A DNA stretch of 64,000 bases. Origin: Eleusine coracana subsp. coracana (Eukaryota > Streptophyta > Magnoliopsida > Poales > Poaceae). Shown here piece by piece: positions 10,862-20,704 of the stretch. The position numbers were made by a program, and so were the translations under genes. Below the pieces are notes generated by a model, which saw nothing but the letters and a program-made list of their open reading frames with translations, had not been told where the DNA came from and made no database searches. The stretch spans positions 51,376,107 to 51,440,106 of the forward strand of contig CM064424.1 of the NCBI GenBank assembly GCA_032690845.1, given 5' to 3'. Each line of letters opens with the position of its first letter. The first letter of the stretch is position 1.

Positions 10862-10952
10862 CCTAAAAATTCACACAAAACACAAAACAAAAACAACTAG
10901 AAAAGAAAAGGATTAGATGTTAGTAAAATATTAATAGTAAAAGAACTGGCTT

Positions 10953-10972
10953 GTTCCCCGGCAACGGTGCCA
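10953..10972 (-). other. Primer binding site, tRNA-Asp type
   Basis: Minus strand TGGCACCGTTGCCGGGGAAC. It pairs with the 3' end of plant tRNA-Asp (whose complement starts TGGCGCCGTTGCCGGGGA) with one internal mismatch. It lies 12 bp from the LTR end at 10985. This primer is typical of Athila elements. Confidence 0.85.
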
Positions 10973-11564
10973 GAAAATGGAGCTTGTTGGTCATAGTTAC
11001 GCACCCACTTATATACCGCAAGAGGACGGTGTACAGTTGTAGCTCTTTTTCCCTCAGAGTATTCCAAGGTTATCGAATCCACAGGAAACGAGCGGGACTA
11101 TTACTATTAAAGGCTTACTAACAGATTGCAATGGTTGAGTTGGTGTGAATGATGACGGTGAGAGAGTGGTGGATGAATGTTATTAGAGATGTAATATGAT
11201 AATGAAGGATTCTCTCCTTAGGATTGGTTCACTAGCATGCAACCTTATTCTTATTAACTCGGATGATGATTCTAATATTATACAAGACATGGTGGTTTTG
11301 TTCGCCCCGGTTGTCACTACAGAGGTTATTAGCTCCCCATTGGTTTCTTGCACTATGCAATGGGCAGAAGTATACCGGCCAATACACTAATGAAATAGAT
11401 GCACAATTGAGTTCACTACATAGATTGAATTCATCAAGAGAGTATCAATAAGTATGAGAGTGACATGACCAGATCCCCGCACCAGAGAAGAAAATATGAG
11501 ACTACTCGCTCATCCTCCTGCTAAGCATAGCAGAGGGGTGAGAAATAGCGCTGGAACGTGCACG

Positions 11565-11600
11565 AGCCGATCGGCGCAACCGTCACGCCGATCGGCGCGA
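11565..11600. repeat. Paired palindromic boxes downstream of the LTR TATA
   Basis: GCCGATCGGCGC at 11566 and again at 11587, 21 bp apart, about 150 bp downstream (minus sense) of the TATA box. Confidence 0.82.
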
Positions 11601-11730
11601 CTTCCCTTCTAGTGGTTCTCATCGGTGTTGACCAACCGTCGCCGCCAATATCCTAAAACCCTAGTTCTAACAACTGGATATCGCGATTGCTGTCTCTCTC
11701 CTCATCTCCTGTCTCTTGATTAGATGTCTT

Positions 11731-11742
11731 CCTTTTATATCC
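11731..11742 (-). promoter_or_regulatory. LTR TATA box
   Basis: Minus-strand GGATATAAAAGG in the middle of the LTR, a plausible core promoter for element transcription, flanked by box pairs at 11839-11873 and 11565-11600. Confidence 0.6.
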
Positions 11743-11838
11743 GGCGAGATTAGGTCACCTTCCACCGACTTCTTTTTGTATTGGGCTGGGCCTCTGTCCT
11801 TGGACCGAATTATGTTTTTCATTGTCTTTTACCCTCCT

Positions 11839-11873
11839 GCGCCGATCGGCGCAGGCCTGCGCCAATCAACGCG
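11839..11873. repeat. Paired palindromic boxes upstream of the LTR TATA
   Basis: The perfect palindrome TGCGCCGATCGGCGCA at 11839-11854 and the degenerate GCCAATCAACGC at 11861, 20 bp apart. Confidence 0.8.
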
Positions 11874-12077
11874 GCTCTGTACCTGACCCATCCTTGTTGC
11901 TCTTTGATTCCTTGTCCATAACTGCCTTGTTTTATACCTGTTTCCTGCAATTACATCCAAAATAGAACAACTACAAATATATGAAAATATGGGGTGAATT
12001 GTTAGTTAATACCACCAAATTAAGACGTAAAACATCCCTTTTTGGTAGATAAAATGGGTAACTAGAAACCACCAACA

Positions 12078-12127
12078 CTCGGCCATATAGCCGAGTGGTT
12101 AGGTATCCCAGGTACATATGTCCCACA
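12078..12127. repeat. Terminal fragment of a Tat LTR
   Basis: Fifty bases closely matching the end of the outer Tat LTR at 33696-33745 (TCGGCCATATAG, then GGTATCCCAG and TACATATGTCC). The Athila LTR ends precisely inside this homology, so Athila probably inserted into a Tat LTR. The Tat pol at 1-2237 has the right orientation to be the same element. Confidence 0.65.
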
Positions 12128-12399
12128 ACATCATCAAGCAACCATAATCAATACAATATCCGAATACTATCCTAATCACCATGATCAAGATAATATCTAC
12201 TTACTTAGCATAGAACTAAGCAATTGGAATAAGCACATGCATGATTATATAATCAAGATAGACAAATCACCAAAACCATTATCAACATATTCAACCATCC
12301 TTGAGATACATAGAGTAAGATTCATCCCTGTCGAGATGGCCTACCTTGACGGATCAACTCTTAACACCAATAGTTCTTGAAACTCAACTAGAGATCTAT
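12128..12399. other. AT-rich stretch, nothing recognised
   Basis: About 270 bp of AT-rich sequence right of the Tat LTR end. I see no gene, no clear repeat and no structural RNA. Confidence 0.4.
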
Positions 12400-12970
12400 T
12401 CTACCGGGGCAAGCCCCGGTGGCTCTAACTCACGGATCTGTTGTCCCTCTATCGCCTCTGCTACCCTTTTTCATGACCAGGGTTTACAAGTATTTATAGA
12501 GGTTCTACTCGTAAAGGACTCGGTTTCTAGCAAACAAGACGGTTGCGCCGATCGATGCAAGCCGTGTCTTCTCTGGTTTCTTCTTTGAGTCGGTTCCTCT
12601 TTCTTCCATAGCTACCATGTGGGCCTTTTCCTTTGAGATAAAGTCTTGTACTGCACATCGAGATCTTGAAGTTCCATAAATCTTCTAGGCAAATATCTTC
12701 AAGTGTCTTCCCCAGATAAACTTCCATAAATATGTGGAATGGGCCTTGATCACTTCTAAGGGCCAAAACACCCTTGCATAGACTGGCTCATGGACTACGC
12801 CGATCGATGCACTAGGCTTCTATAGTACTTTTCATCGGTTCTGGATTCCTGTCCTCTCCAGCATCACTTTAATCACCAATTTTACCTGTTTCTACAATAA
12901 AGATTCAAAACAACGCATATACAAATATAAAGACAATATCACAGGTAAATGGCCTAAATTAATATGAATT
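12400..12970 (-). repeat. Probable Athila-like LTR fragment
   Basis: It contains a minus-strand TATAAATA near 12491 and two degenerate palindromic boxes (GCCGATCGATGC at 12547 and 12799). The AT-rich right end resembles in layout the end of the Athila LTR at 11940-12077. No protein evidence. The small open frames here are not convincing. Confidence 0.4.
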
Positions 12971-12984
12971 ATTCTCTAATTGGG

Positions 12985-13782
12985 GTAATATTCACATATA
13001 AAAGGGGCACTTGGGGAGTGCCAACAGGCATCGCTAGTGAGCACCCGTGTCGGCTCGGTGAGTCCGGCACGTTCTTGAGGGAGGCGAGCTTGTGCTTTAT
13101 GCAGCAGTGATGCACACCGTGTCTTCACTCTAGGAGTGATTGTGGGCTCGTGGGTGAGAACTCCACTTGGTGGCGGGAGGGACTGGGACTCTGGCGGGAG
13201 TGGTCGAACGAGGAGTAGGGGAAGGCACCATCCTTCTAAGACCTCGGGAAAAAAATCATGAGCCATCTCTTACTCTACTCCTTACTTTGATGCATTACTT
13301 TTTGCATTTACATATTGTGCTATTCATGCTTGTGTGCTTGTCTTGCTCTAGTTGACTACCTTGTATACTTGCATGAATAGGCTTCTTTACTTGCTAGTAG
13401 TGCTTAGTCTTCATACGTGATTACTAGCATGTATAGGAGTTGCTTTGGCTTAATTGATCACCCTAGTATGTATTGTGCTACTCATGCTTGTGTGCTCTAG
13501 TTCCTTATCTTGTAGCATTGCTTGAGTAGGTTACTTTGCTAGCTTGTTGTTTGCTTCCGCGTATCTTTGGTAACTAGCTTGCATAGGAGTTGTATTTCCT
13601 TTGTGTGATCCACTAGTATGCTTAGGTTGTTGTTCCTTTCATAGGTTCATTATCTTGCTAGTGTGATTACCACGAGGATTGTGTAGGAGTTGTTTTGAGT
13701 GGTCGGTTTTAGGAATTGGTAAAATTGGTACATAGTGCGATTTCCCAATTCACCCCCCCCTCTCGGACACTTGGTCCTTTCA
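12985..13782 (+). repeat. Ty1/copia-type LTR remnant
   Basis: Starts near a TATA-like site TATAAAAGG (12997-13005). It ends with a C-rich stretch (CCCAATTCACCCCCCCCTCT) and CTTTCA at 13777-13782, an end typical of SIRE-like copia LTRs. No primer site follows, so it is a solo or truncated LTR. The left boundary is unclear. The stretch 13280-13700 contains loosely repeated CATGCTTGTGTGC and GCATAGGAGTTG phrases. Confidence 0.5.
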
Positions 13783-13961
13783 CACCCGTCCGCGCCTGTT
13801 CCTTCCCTCCTCTGGCTCCAGCGGCACCCCTCATCCGCACCCGTTCCCCTTCCCTGGCTCTGGTGTTCCCTCCCGCCCGCGCCTGTTCGCCGCCTCCAGC
13901 GTCACCGCCTCCTCGCGCTGGCCATCCGCCATCTCCGACATGCAATTCCCGCTCCCGCTCC

Positions 13962-14240
13962 ATGTCATCAGAACGCTCTTACGGCTCCATCTCCACCGAC
14001 TCCGACGACCCCCTTGCCGGTAAGATCCCAAATTGCACCGAGCTGTGTCTCAAGTTCATCTACAGCGTGGCAGATGGCAGGGACATCTTCTGGTGCCCCA
14101 TTTGCATCGGCAAGGAGCAGCGGAGGACAGACTATGCCGGCATGCAGTCTCACATTCTTGGCATTGTGAGTTCCAACTCACCGAAGCATGATGAGAAGAA
14201 GGTCAGCCGCCACCGTCATCTCGCCAAGAACGAAGGCTAG
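13962..14240 (+). CDS. Small zinc-finger-like protein (zf-XS-like), 92 residues
   Basis: Starts MSSERSYGSISTDSDD. Residues about 45-85 read DIFWCPICIGKEQRRTDYAG, then a QSH and a C-terminal KKVSRHRHLAKNEG. The spacing of C..C and the later H with a basic LAK ending resemble the zf-XS finger of XS/XH domain proteins, which act in RNA-directed DNA methylation, but XS and XH domains themselves are absent. The start is chosen at 13962 because upstream codons are low-complexity Pro/Ser sequence directly after an LTR end. No intron or broken codon is seen. It may be a real small gene or a captured fragment. Confidence 0.5.
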   Translation: MSSERSYGSISTDSDDPLAGKIPNCTELCLKFIYSVADGRDIFWCPICIGKEQRRTDYAGMQSHILGIVSSNSPKHDEKKVSRHRHLAKNEG

Positions 14241-14851
14241 ATGTGAAGCGTATGCTCCTGGTGTGTTGTCGCTCGTTCTCTGCATGCATGGCGTGGTGGT
14301 GTCAGTTACTAATTATGTTGATGTTCTAAATTTATGTCCTATATATATGTTTGTGTTGAGCTATGTGTGTGTTGAACTATTAATGTGTTAGCCTTTTTAT
14401 CCTAGTGAACTATGTTTCTGTTGAACTATATATATATATGGTCGTTTAATTATGGTGAACTATGTTTATCCTGGTGATTTTTTTGTTAGTCTGTTTGGTG
14501 TTTACTTTTAATTTGTTGGATCACTAGAACACTTGTAATGATGTATGCACTCAGATTGTATAACCGGGAATTTCATTAACTTAGAACACTTGTAATGATG
14601 TATGCACTCAGATTGTATAACCGAGAATTTCATTAACTTAACGATGATATTACAAATTAAGTTTTCAACAAACAAAGTTCAGAAAGAAGGAAACTAAAGA
14701 AAATACTACATCACCTAGATCACGCTTATTCTGGCCTAAGAGTACGAGCTCTCTTATGGCCTATGAGGTTTCTTTTCCCCTGACCCCTCAAGCCACCACG
14801 AATGTCAAATCCACGAACTTGATCAGCATCCTCCCTATACAATTGAAGAAC
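14241..14851. other. Intergenic stretch with a 57-bp tandem repeat
   Basis: Non-coding between two small genes. It holds a TA run near 14428 and two near-identical 57-bp units at 14526-14582 and 14583-14639. Minus-strand codons continue past the TAA at 14852 to about 14750 (VLQLYREDADQVRGFD), suggesting the gene to the right once extended here. Confidence 0.5.
14526..14639. repeat. 57-bp tandem repeat, two copies
   Basis: Units begin AGAACACTTGTAATGATG at 14526 and 14583; I see only one difference (CCGGGAA versus CCGAGAA). Confidence 0.85.
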
Positions 14852-15377
14852 TTACTTATGAAGGAATCTAACAGAGTAGCGATCATCATTGACATGAATC
14901 AACTTCTCATATTCCAACCAATCAGCGTGCGAGCCATCCCTGCACCGAATGAAGCACTTGTCATCGTCTGCATCCAAGGCGACCATGGCACTGCAGTCAG
15001 GCCCCAAGAGAGAGTGGCAGGCCATAACCACGACTAACCATTTATTGGGTTTGGGGTCCTTCTGGCTGATCACCTTCACCTGCAGAAGTGGAAGCTAGCG
15101 AATTACCCAAGAAATAGTCAGTGCCACAATAAATCTTCTCACTGCAAACTAGTATGCTCACCCGTAGTAGACAATCAGAGGCTGCACCAAGGGCGATCCC
15201 AAGATAGTCCGCCACCACTTTGTTGCAAGTGGTCGTCATCAACGACTGGTTGGGTCCTCCAGCCGGGGGGTCAGGAGACGGCGAACGGGGACGCTTATGG
15301 CTGCCGTCGGGTTTGCCTCTTGTGCCAACGCCGGATGGACGGGAGCGGTGGCTTGATGGAGCGCTGGAGCTAGCCAT
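14852..15377 (-). CDS. Unrecognised two-exon gene, 147 residues
   Basis: Exon 1 is 15377-15162 (216 nt) and exon 2 is 15079-14852 (228 nt), joined in phase across an 82-nt intron with GTGAGC donor and TTCTGCAG acceptor. The protein starts MASSSAPSSHRSRPSG with a basic Ser/Pro-rich head (KRPRSPSPDPP, possibly nuclear). It continues with YLGIALGAASDCLLR and VKVISQKDPKPNKWLVVVMA, then an acidic and Cys-containing stretch (ALDADDDKCFIRCRDGSH). I do not recognise the family. After the TAA the same frame stays open for about 40 codons with protein-like sequence, so the present stop may be a mutation. A TATA-like site lies at 15455-15466, and the start faces the KIB-like gene start 372 bp away. Confidence 0.5.
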
Positions 15378-15454
15378 GATGTGCTTGTATGAGCGGTTTG
15401 GAGAATTAGTGCTTGATGAGAGAGTGTGCGTGATGAGATATGGAGCGCTATAGC

Positions 15455-15466
15455 GATATTTATGTA
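15455..15466 (-). promoter_or_regulatory. TATA-like site of the 147-residue gene
   Basis: Minus-strand TACATAAATATC, about 80 bp upstream of the start at 15377. A copy (TACATAAATACC) lies in the right arm at 29445-29456, reading outward there too. Confidence 0.5.
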
Positions 15467-16202
15467 GAACCATGTTGTGTGTGGTCGTGACCTGCTCCGC
15501 TGCTCTCGGGAAAACATGTGGGACATGCAAACTAATAGTAAAACATCTGGGAGTGGTGCGACAACCGTGAATTGACGTTCACCATGACTGGAAGGTGATG
15601 GGATGTGCAGGCCCACCACCATGCTGCACCTCTGCATGCACATCCATCAGACTCCGCACGTCTATTGACAACCGCGAATTGACCGTTCATTTAGTAGTTC
15701 ACTCTCCCAACTTCTCTCACCTTTCACCTCCCCCAACTTCTCATTGTCATGGCCAAGCACGGAGATCCTCCCATGGCAAAACACTGCAAATTGGCTTCGA
15801 GCAGCATCAGTTTAGAGGAGTCTGAAGCGGAAGGATCTGGTCGTAACCCGGAGCAATCGTATGTTACATTTTTCACCCCTTTCTCCATGCATGCATTCGA
15901 TCGGTTCTAGTGCACGCATGCAATCTTGTTCGATTTCTGCCCTCTCAACCATGGTAGAATTCATGCCAGGGCCCATACCGTAGATTTTGGAGGCCCTGTG
16001 CTAAAAGCAAAATTATAGGCCCTCAGTTGTAGTATATTAATAAAATTTAAATTATTTTTATCCTTTTAACTTCGCATTTCTATCGTCCATAGTTTCAGCC
16101 TTTCAGGAATACATGCATATTTTTTTTATTTGCGAGGAAGACGATCGATAGGGTGGTGCATCATTTTATATTTTTCGTGGACTGCTTTGTGTGCATGGGC
16201 GT

Positions 16203-16302
16203 GGGCTGGTTAATTTGTGGGCTGCCTGTTTGATGTTGAGGCTTATGGGCTTGGGCTGGTTAATTTGTGGGCTGCCTGTTTGATGTCGAGGCTTAATTTA
16301 GA
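16203..16302. repeat. 50-bp tandem duplication in the left arm intron
   Basis: GGGCTGGTTAATTTGTGGGC and following bases occur at 16203 and 16253. The right arm has a single copy, so this arose after the arms formed or was lost there. Confidence 0.75.
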
Positions 16303-17989
16303 TCGATAGGAATATACTTTAGGCCCTGTTTGGATATAAAGTATTTTTGGAGTTTTGCAAGAATACTATGGTTTAGCAAAATACTTTGGTTTGGGAGGTA
16401 AGGAGGTCTTTGGATGTGACAAGTTTTATAGTTTTAGAAACCATGGTATTGCTAAATGTAACACCCATTTTAAGAAGCAAAATGGGTGCAGCCGTACGTG
16501 TGCCCAGGATCAAGTTACACACACATACGGTACATCATCAATGGTAAACAGAATAATTATCCATATCCTTTAATTATTACATTGTATCCTTATTACAAAA
16601 GGACCCGTGGGTCTAGAAGAAAAGTACATCAATGCAGCGGAAAGTAGTTAGCGTAGATATCCCAAACTCCACAGGCATCAATTGGAGGATCATCGCCTAG
16701 TACTCGCTTCCTTCATCTTCGTATTGGCTCCAATCTTCTCCCTGGGCTGAATATCAACGTGGTATAGCAAGGGTGAGTACATGTCATACTCAGCAAGTGG
16801 GGCAAAAGATGACATGGGGCTATAGTCAAGAAAAGGCTTTATAGAGTGGGTTGCATGAGCTTTTAATTAACCTAAGCATCCTATTTACTACATGGTGTCA
16901 TCCCCACCATGATTTCACAAGGTGCTATACTAACCAAGTCTCAATCCATCCCACTTTTCCAACCATACCAACCCATCCCCAACTAATCTTGTGAGGATTC
17001 CAGACCGCTCTTGACCGTGAGCACGGCTATCATGATAGTTTGATACTCTGCAGAGTTTGTACCACTTTACCCATAAGTCGTGATTCCCTTGGTGCCCGTG
17101 GACGCGACCCACATTACACACTACCTTTGGTGTGTGGCAGGGTTTCACTACGAGGCTTTTCCAAAGGGTCTCCCAGTACATGCTAGCCACTAAGGTTCCA
17201 CTCCCATCCATAAGTGATAGCCCTTCAACAAGCAGCTCATCACCCCAGGAGCCCCCTCTTGAGCCTTCCGGATACAAGGACAGTCCTCTCGACTTCCATT
17301 CCCCGCTCCACCAAATGCTGCACCGACACTGGGAGAACACCTAATTACTAGGCCAAGCCTTACCCATGTCGGTCTTGTGATGGCACAGTTTTCCTGAGTT
17401 GTCACTCCAAGAACCGGTTCCTAGGATCTACAACAAGCCTACCACCTCAACCATGTGCCCACGGCACCACATCCTTTCCTCCTAGCTTGCATAGATCCCT
17501 ATGCCATGTTGCTAAAAATTTACCAAACATTTCCCACGTGACATTATTCATTAATCAAAATTTATATCAAGCCACATCCCATAAGCCATCTAAGCATTTT
17601 CTAACCACAATTCACCCGTTGTTTCGAGGTGACAAGGAACAGGGCAAAACAATACTAGGAAAAACCCTAACCATAGGTTCCCAATAAATTGACACAAGCA
17701 TGCAATTCTATATTAACATTTCAATAGGTGCAGTATGCATCAAGGACACTTGCCTTCGTCCTACGTAGAAGGCTGCTCTAACCCTTCAAATTCCTGCTCC
17801 TGAAAATCCTCGTAGGGTGGTCCTTGTGTATGCTAGCCTTTATGTAACGAAATACTGACACAAGCAAAACATAAAAAATCAATACATAATATGCAACAGA
17901 GGAAAAACAGTATGTAGATGCAATGAATGCAAAGGTTATGCTCTTACGAGAATTTTGGCGCAAGAATCACCTAATTTGGAGTTACGAGT

Positions 17990-18830
17990 AAAAAGTTATG
18001 CTAGTTTGAAGTTTTAGGGGCAAAAGGGTAAAAACAGGGGCTTTTAAGGACCTATGTGTAATTTTATAAAATTACAGGGACTAAAGTGTAAATTATTAGG
18101 ACTGAAAAGTAATTACTAAAAAGTATAAGGTTGTTTGTGCAAAGTTTTATAACTTAAACATAATTAATAATAAATGTAGGGGGTTAAGTATAAAAAGACA
18201 GGGCTGTTTCTGTAAAATTTTAGGGCTGAAATAATATTTATATAATTAATAAATATTTAAGTATAATTTAAATTAATTCTAGGGACTAGAACAAAATTAA
18301 ATTCAATCCAAGGGTGTTTTTGTAAAATTACAAGGTCAAAATAATAGTTTTAAGAATGTATAGAGATGTTTTTGTAAATTTTTAGGGCTAAAATAATATT
18401 TATACCAGTAATAAGGATTAAAGTATAATTTAAATTAATTCTAGGGACTAGAACATAATTTAATTCAGTCCCAGGGTGTTTTTGTAAAATTACAAGGTCA
18501 AAATAATAGTTCTAATAATGTATAGGGATGTTTCTGTAAATTTTTAGGGTTAAAATAATATTTATACAATTAATAAGGATTAAAGTATAAAAAGACTAGA
18601 TTAAAATATAATTTAAAACAATTCCAGGGGGGTTTCTACAATTTACAGGGCTAAAATATAATTTCTTAATGGTATAGGGCTTTTCTGTAAAAATGTAGTG
18701 CTAAAAATAATTATTATAAAGTTAGGGGCTTAAAAACAATTTCCTATTGGTTCTGCACAAAACAGGGGCATAAACCTAATTTAAACTAAGCACAGGGGCT
18801 AAAATGCAAAACTGCTAACAATATCCAGAA
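17990..18830. repeat. Degenerate AT-rich repeat block in the solo LTR
   Basis: Loosely repeated phrases such as AGGGCTAAAATAATATTTAT and GTTTTTGTAAAATTACAAGG. A higher-order unit of about 162 bp is visible, with AGGGTGTTTTTGTAAAATTA at 18311 and 18473. Confidence 0.7.
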
Positions 18831-19289
18831 ATTATTGAATTAATTTTGAACTGAAAAAAATTATGGACTGGGTCTATGGGCTCTGTGGACTGGCGTTGAC
18901 CGAAGGGTCCACGGGTCCATGGTGCACCGATTACATACCCCGAAGGGGTATGTAATCTGGATGGTTGGATCAAGATCCAACGGCCAGGAAATAACGGGGC
19001 GGGGAGGTCATCGCCGGCGGCCATCTAGGCGGCGGCGCACGGCGGGGCTTCACCGGAGATTGGCTGGAACGACGCTCCGGCCATCCGTTCCTTGCCGCGA
19101 GGTCTCCGGATGAGAGAGGGGAGGGAGGGGAATCTCACCGACGGGATGCGCGGGCGCAGGGGAGGCCGGGAGGTGTTCGGCGGCGCGGCTCGGTGGCGGC
19201 GGCGAGCGGAGCTCGGCGGGGAGGGCCTGCGGGGGTCACGAGCGAGCGGGGAAGAGCGGAGGAGCGGCGGCAGGGCAGGGTGGTGCCGA

Positions 19290-19574
19290 GGGGGGGGGGG
19301 CTTTATAGGCGCGGAGGGGGAGGGGATTGAGCCGGCGCGGGGCTCTCTGGCCATCAATGGCCACTAGCGCCATTGATGCGCGGGGGGGCGGGGGGGGGGG
19401 GGGGGGGTTCGAGAACGGCCGAAACGGCCGGAATGTGGGGGGGGGGGGGGGGGGGAAGGGGAAGGGGAGGGGTGCGCGCGTGCTTGTGCGTCGGTTACGG
19501 GAGCCAGGGAGGCCGGGGGGAGGGTGATCGTCGGGGCCGGCATCGGTTTCCGTGGCGGGGGGGGGGGGGGGGGG
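19290..19574 (+). repeat. Long G-tracts in the solo LTR
   Basis: G11 at 19290-19300, G18 at 19390-19407, G19 at 19437-19455 and G18 at 19557-19574, next to the TATA region. A (GA)n run follows at 19619-19637. Confidence 0.85.
19301..19310 (-). promoter_or_regulatory. Solo LTR TATA box
   Basis: Minus-strand GCCTATAAAG. The Tekay/Del LTR has CCCATAAATAGCC at an equivalent GC-rich place (44513-44525). Confidence 0.5.
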
Positions 19575-20704
19575 AGAGGCGGGAGATGGGGGATGACATG
19601 CGGGGCCTGCGTGCCAGCGAGAGAGAGAGAGAGAGAGCGGGAGGGAGGCGGCTGGGCTGGAGCGCTGCGGCTGGGCCGGCGGGGAGTTGGGCCGTGCGGG
19701 GGGAGAAGAAGAAGGGAAGGGGAGGGGGAGTCGGCCTGGGCCGGCTGGCGTGGGGAGCTGGGCCGGGAGAGAAAGAAAAGGGAAGGGAGGGAAGAGGTGG
19801 TCTGGGCCGCGGGAGAGAGTTGGCCCAAAGCAGAAGGAAATTCTCTTTTTTTTCTTTTCTCTTTCCAATCTTTTCCTTTCTAATTCTATTCTATTATTCC
19901 TAGTAATTAATTAATAAATATACTAAATGCATGATGCACAAGGATCTACATGGATATGACATGCTTATGCAAATGCAATAATTTAATTTAATTATAAAAA
20001 AGCAATTTGTCCTAGGTTATTTAATTAAACTCCTAAATGCTAATAGTTGGCATTTTTAGAATTTGCAAAAGTAGGGTGTTACACTAAAAGTGCAGGTATT
20101 TTGGAGTTTAAAAAACTCTACTCCCCACCTCTTTTTTCTAAATCATGGTTTTGCTTGTCGCTGACTGCTTCTAAACTATGATTTCTTAATACTTAATTTG
20201 GTTTTGGAAAACTATAGCACCCAAATCGGTCCTAGCGTAAAATTTAACCTGCTTTAGTTTTTGTGTTACAATGTTACCGGCTTGTCTTGAATGATGATAT
20301 GTGCCATTTTAATTTCAAGGGTTACTAGCCACTGGCGTTCGCTGCCTCTTGCTGTATTGGACAGTATTGTCGGATTGGTGGACGGGATTGGAGCCATCAG
20401 GTTGATGACTGTTGCAAAGGAAGAACGCAAGTAGGTGATGAAGCAGCATGGCTTGATACTTGGTGTCCCTATGGTACTGATGTCGGCATCCACTCCAGAA
20501 GGCTAGATAGAAGAGCCTGATGTTTTTTTGGAATCTTTTGGGCTGCATATTATCGGGCAAGGGACGACGACGACCTCATCATCACAGTCAGTTCTTGAGG
20601 TGCTAAAGGGACATAGTTGGTTGGCTGCGAAGGATGACTGGCTTGTCACTATTGATAAGGAGTTCTCCCTGAGCCTGGTCAACCCAATCACTGGCAAGAG
20701 TATC

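Larger units (their letters stand above)
3656..12077 (-). mobile_element. Athila-lineage Ty3/gypsy retrotransposon, 3' LTR missing
   Basis: Minus-strand element with 5' LTR 10985-12077, tRNA-Asp-type primer site, gag 9827-10861, protease 8933-9811, RT/RNase H 7094-8860, integrase 6057-7057, an accessory ORF at 4380-5717 and a 3' non-coding stretch to about 3656. Athila is supported by the tRNA-Asp primer site, by the pol sequence (RT block beginning GISPTFCTHKI) and by a downstream motif reading in the sense direction as gaggacattgcaaattttga, followed by gtgtggggga. No 3' LTR is found at the left end, where sequence passes into the gypsy leader at about 3655. The right flank CTCGG (12078-12082) would be one copy of the target duplication; its partner is lost. 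Confidence 0.85.
10985..12077 (-). repeat. Athila 5' LTR
   Basis: About 1093 bp, bounded by the inverted ends TGTTGGT (10985-10991) and ACCAACA (12071-12077). It contains a minus-strand TATA box near 11731 and four palindromic boxes in two pairs. No second copy is recognisable in the window. Small plus-strand frames within it (for example 11196-11390) are not supported as genes. Confidence 0.8.
16457..20083 (-). mobile_element. Tekay/Del-lineage solo LTR, 3627 bp, target duplication CTAAA
   Basis: Ends are the inverted TGTAACACCC (16457-16466) and GGGTGTTACA (20074-20083). Flanks are CTAAA on both sides (16452-16456 and 20084-20088). There is no internal region, so it arose by recombination between two LTRs. 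Minus orientation is inferred from a TATA at 19301-19310 and from shared blocks with the plus-strand Tekay/Del LTR at 43707-47539: a sequence around CACTTGCTGAGTA and one around CTTTTTACTCGTAACTC, both reversed here. The Pro-, Gly- and Arg-rich open frames at 19025-19914 are products of GC-rich LTR sequence and are not genes. Confidence 0.92.

Noticed and set aside
12078..12110. GCCGAGTGGTTAGGT resembles the A box of a tRNA gene (also at 33710).
   Set aside because: No B box, no cloverleaf, and both copies are ends of Tat LTRs.
19025..19914. Several long open frames on both strands (up to 210 residues), rich in Pro, Gly, Arg.
   Set aside because: They overlap each other, lie inside a solo LTR, and follow from GC-rich and G-tract sequence.
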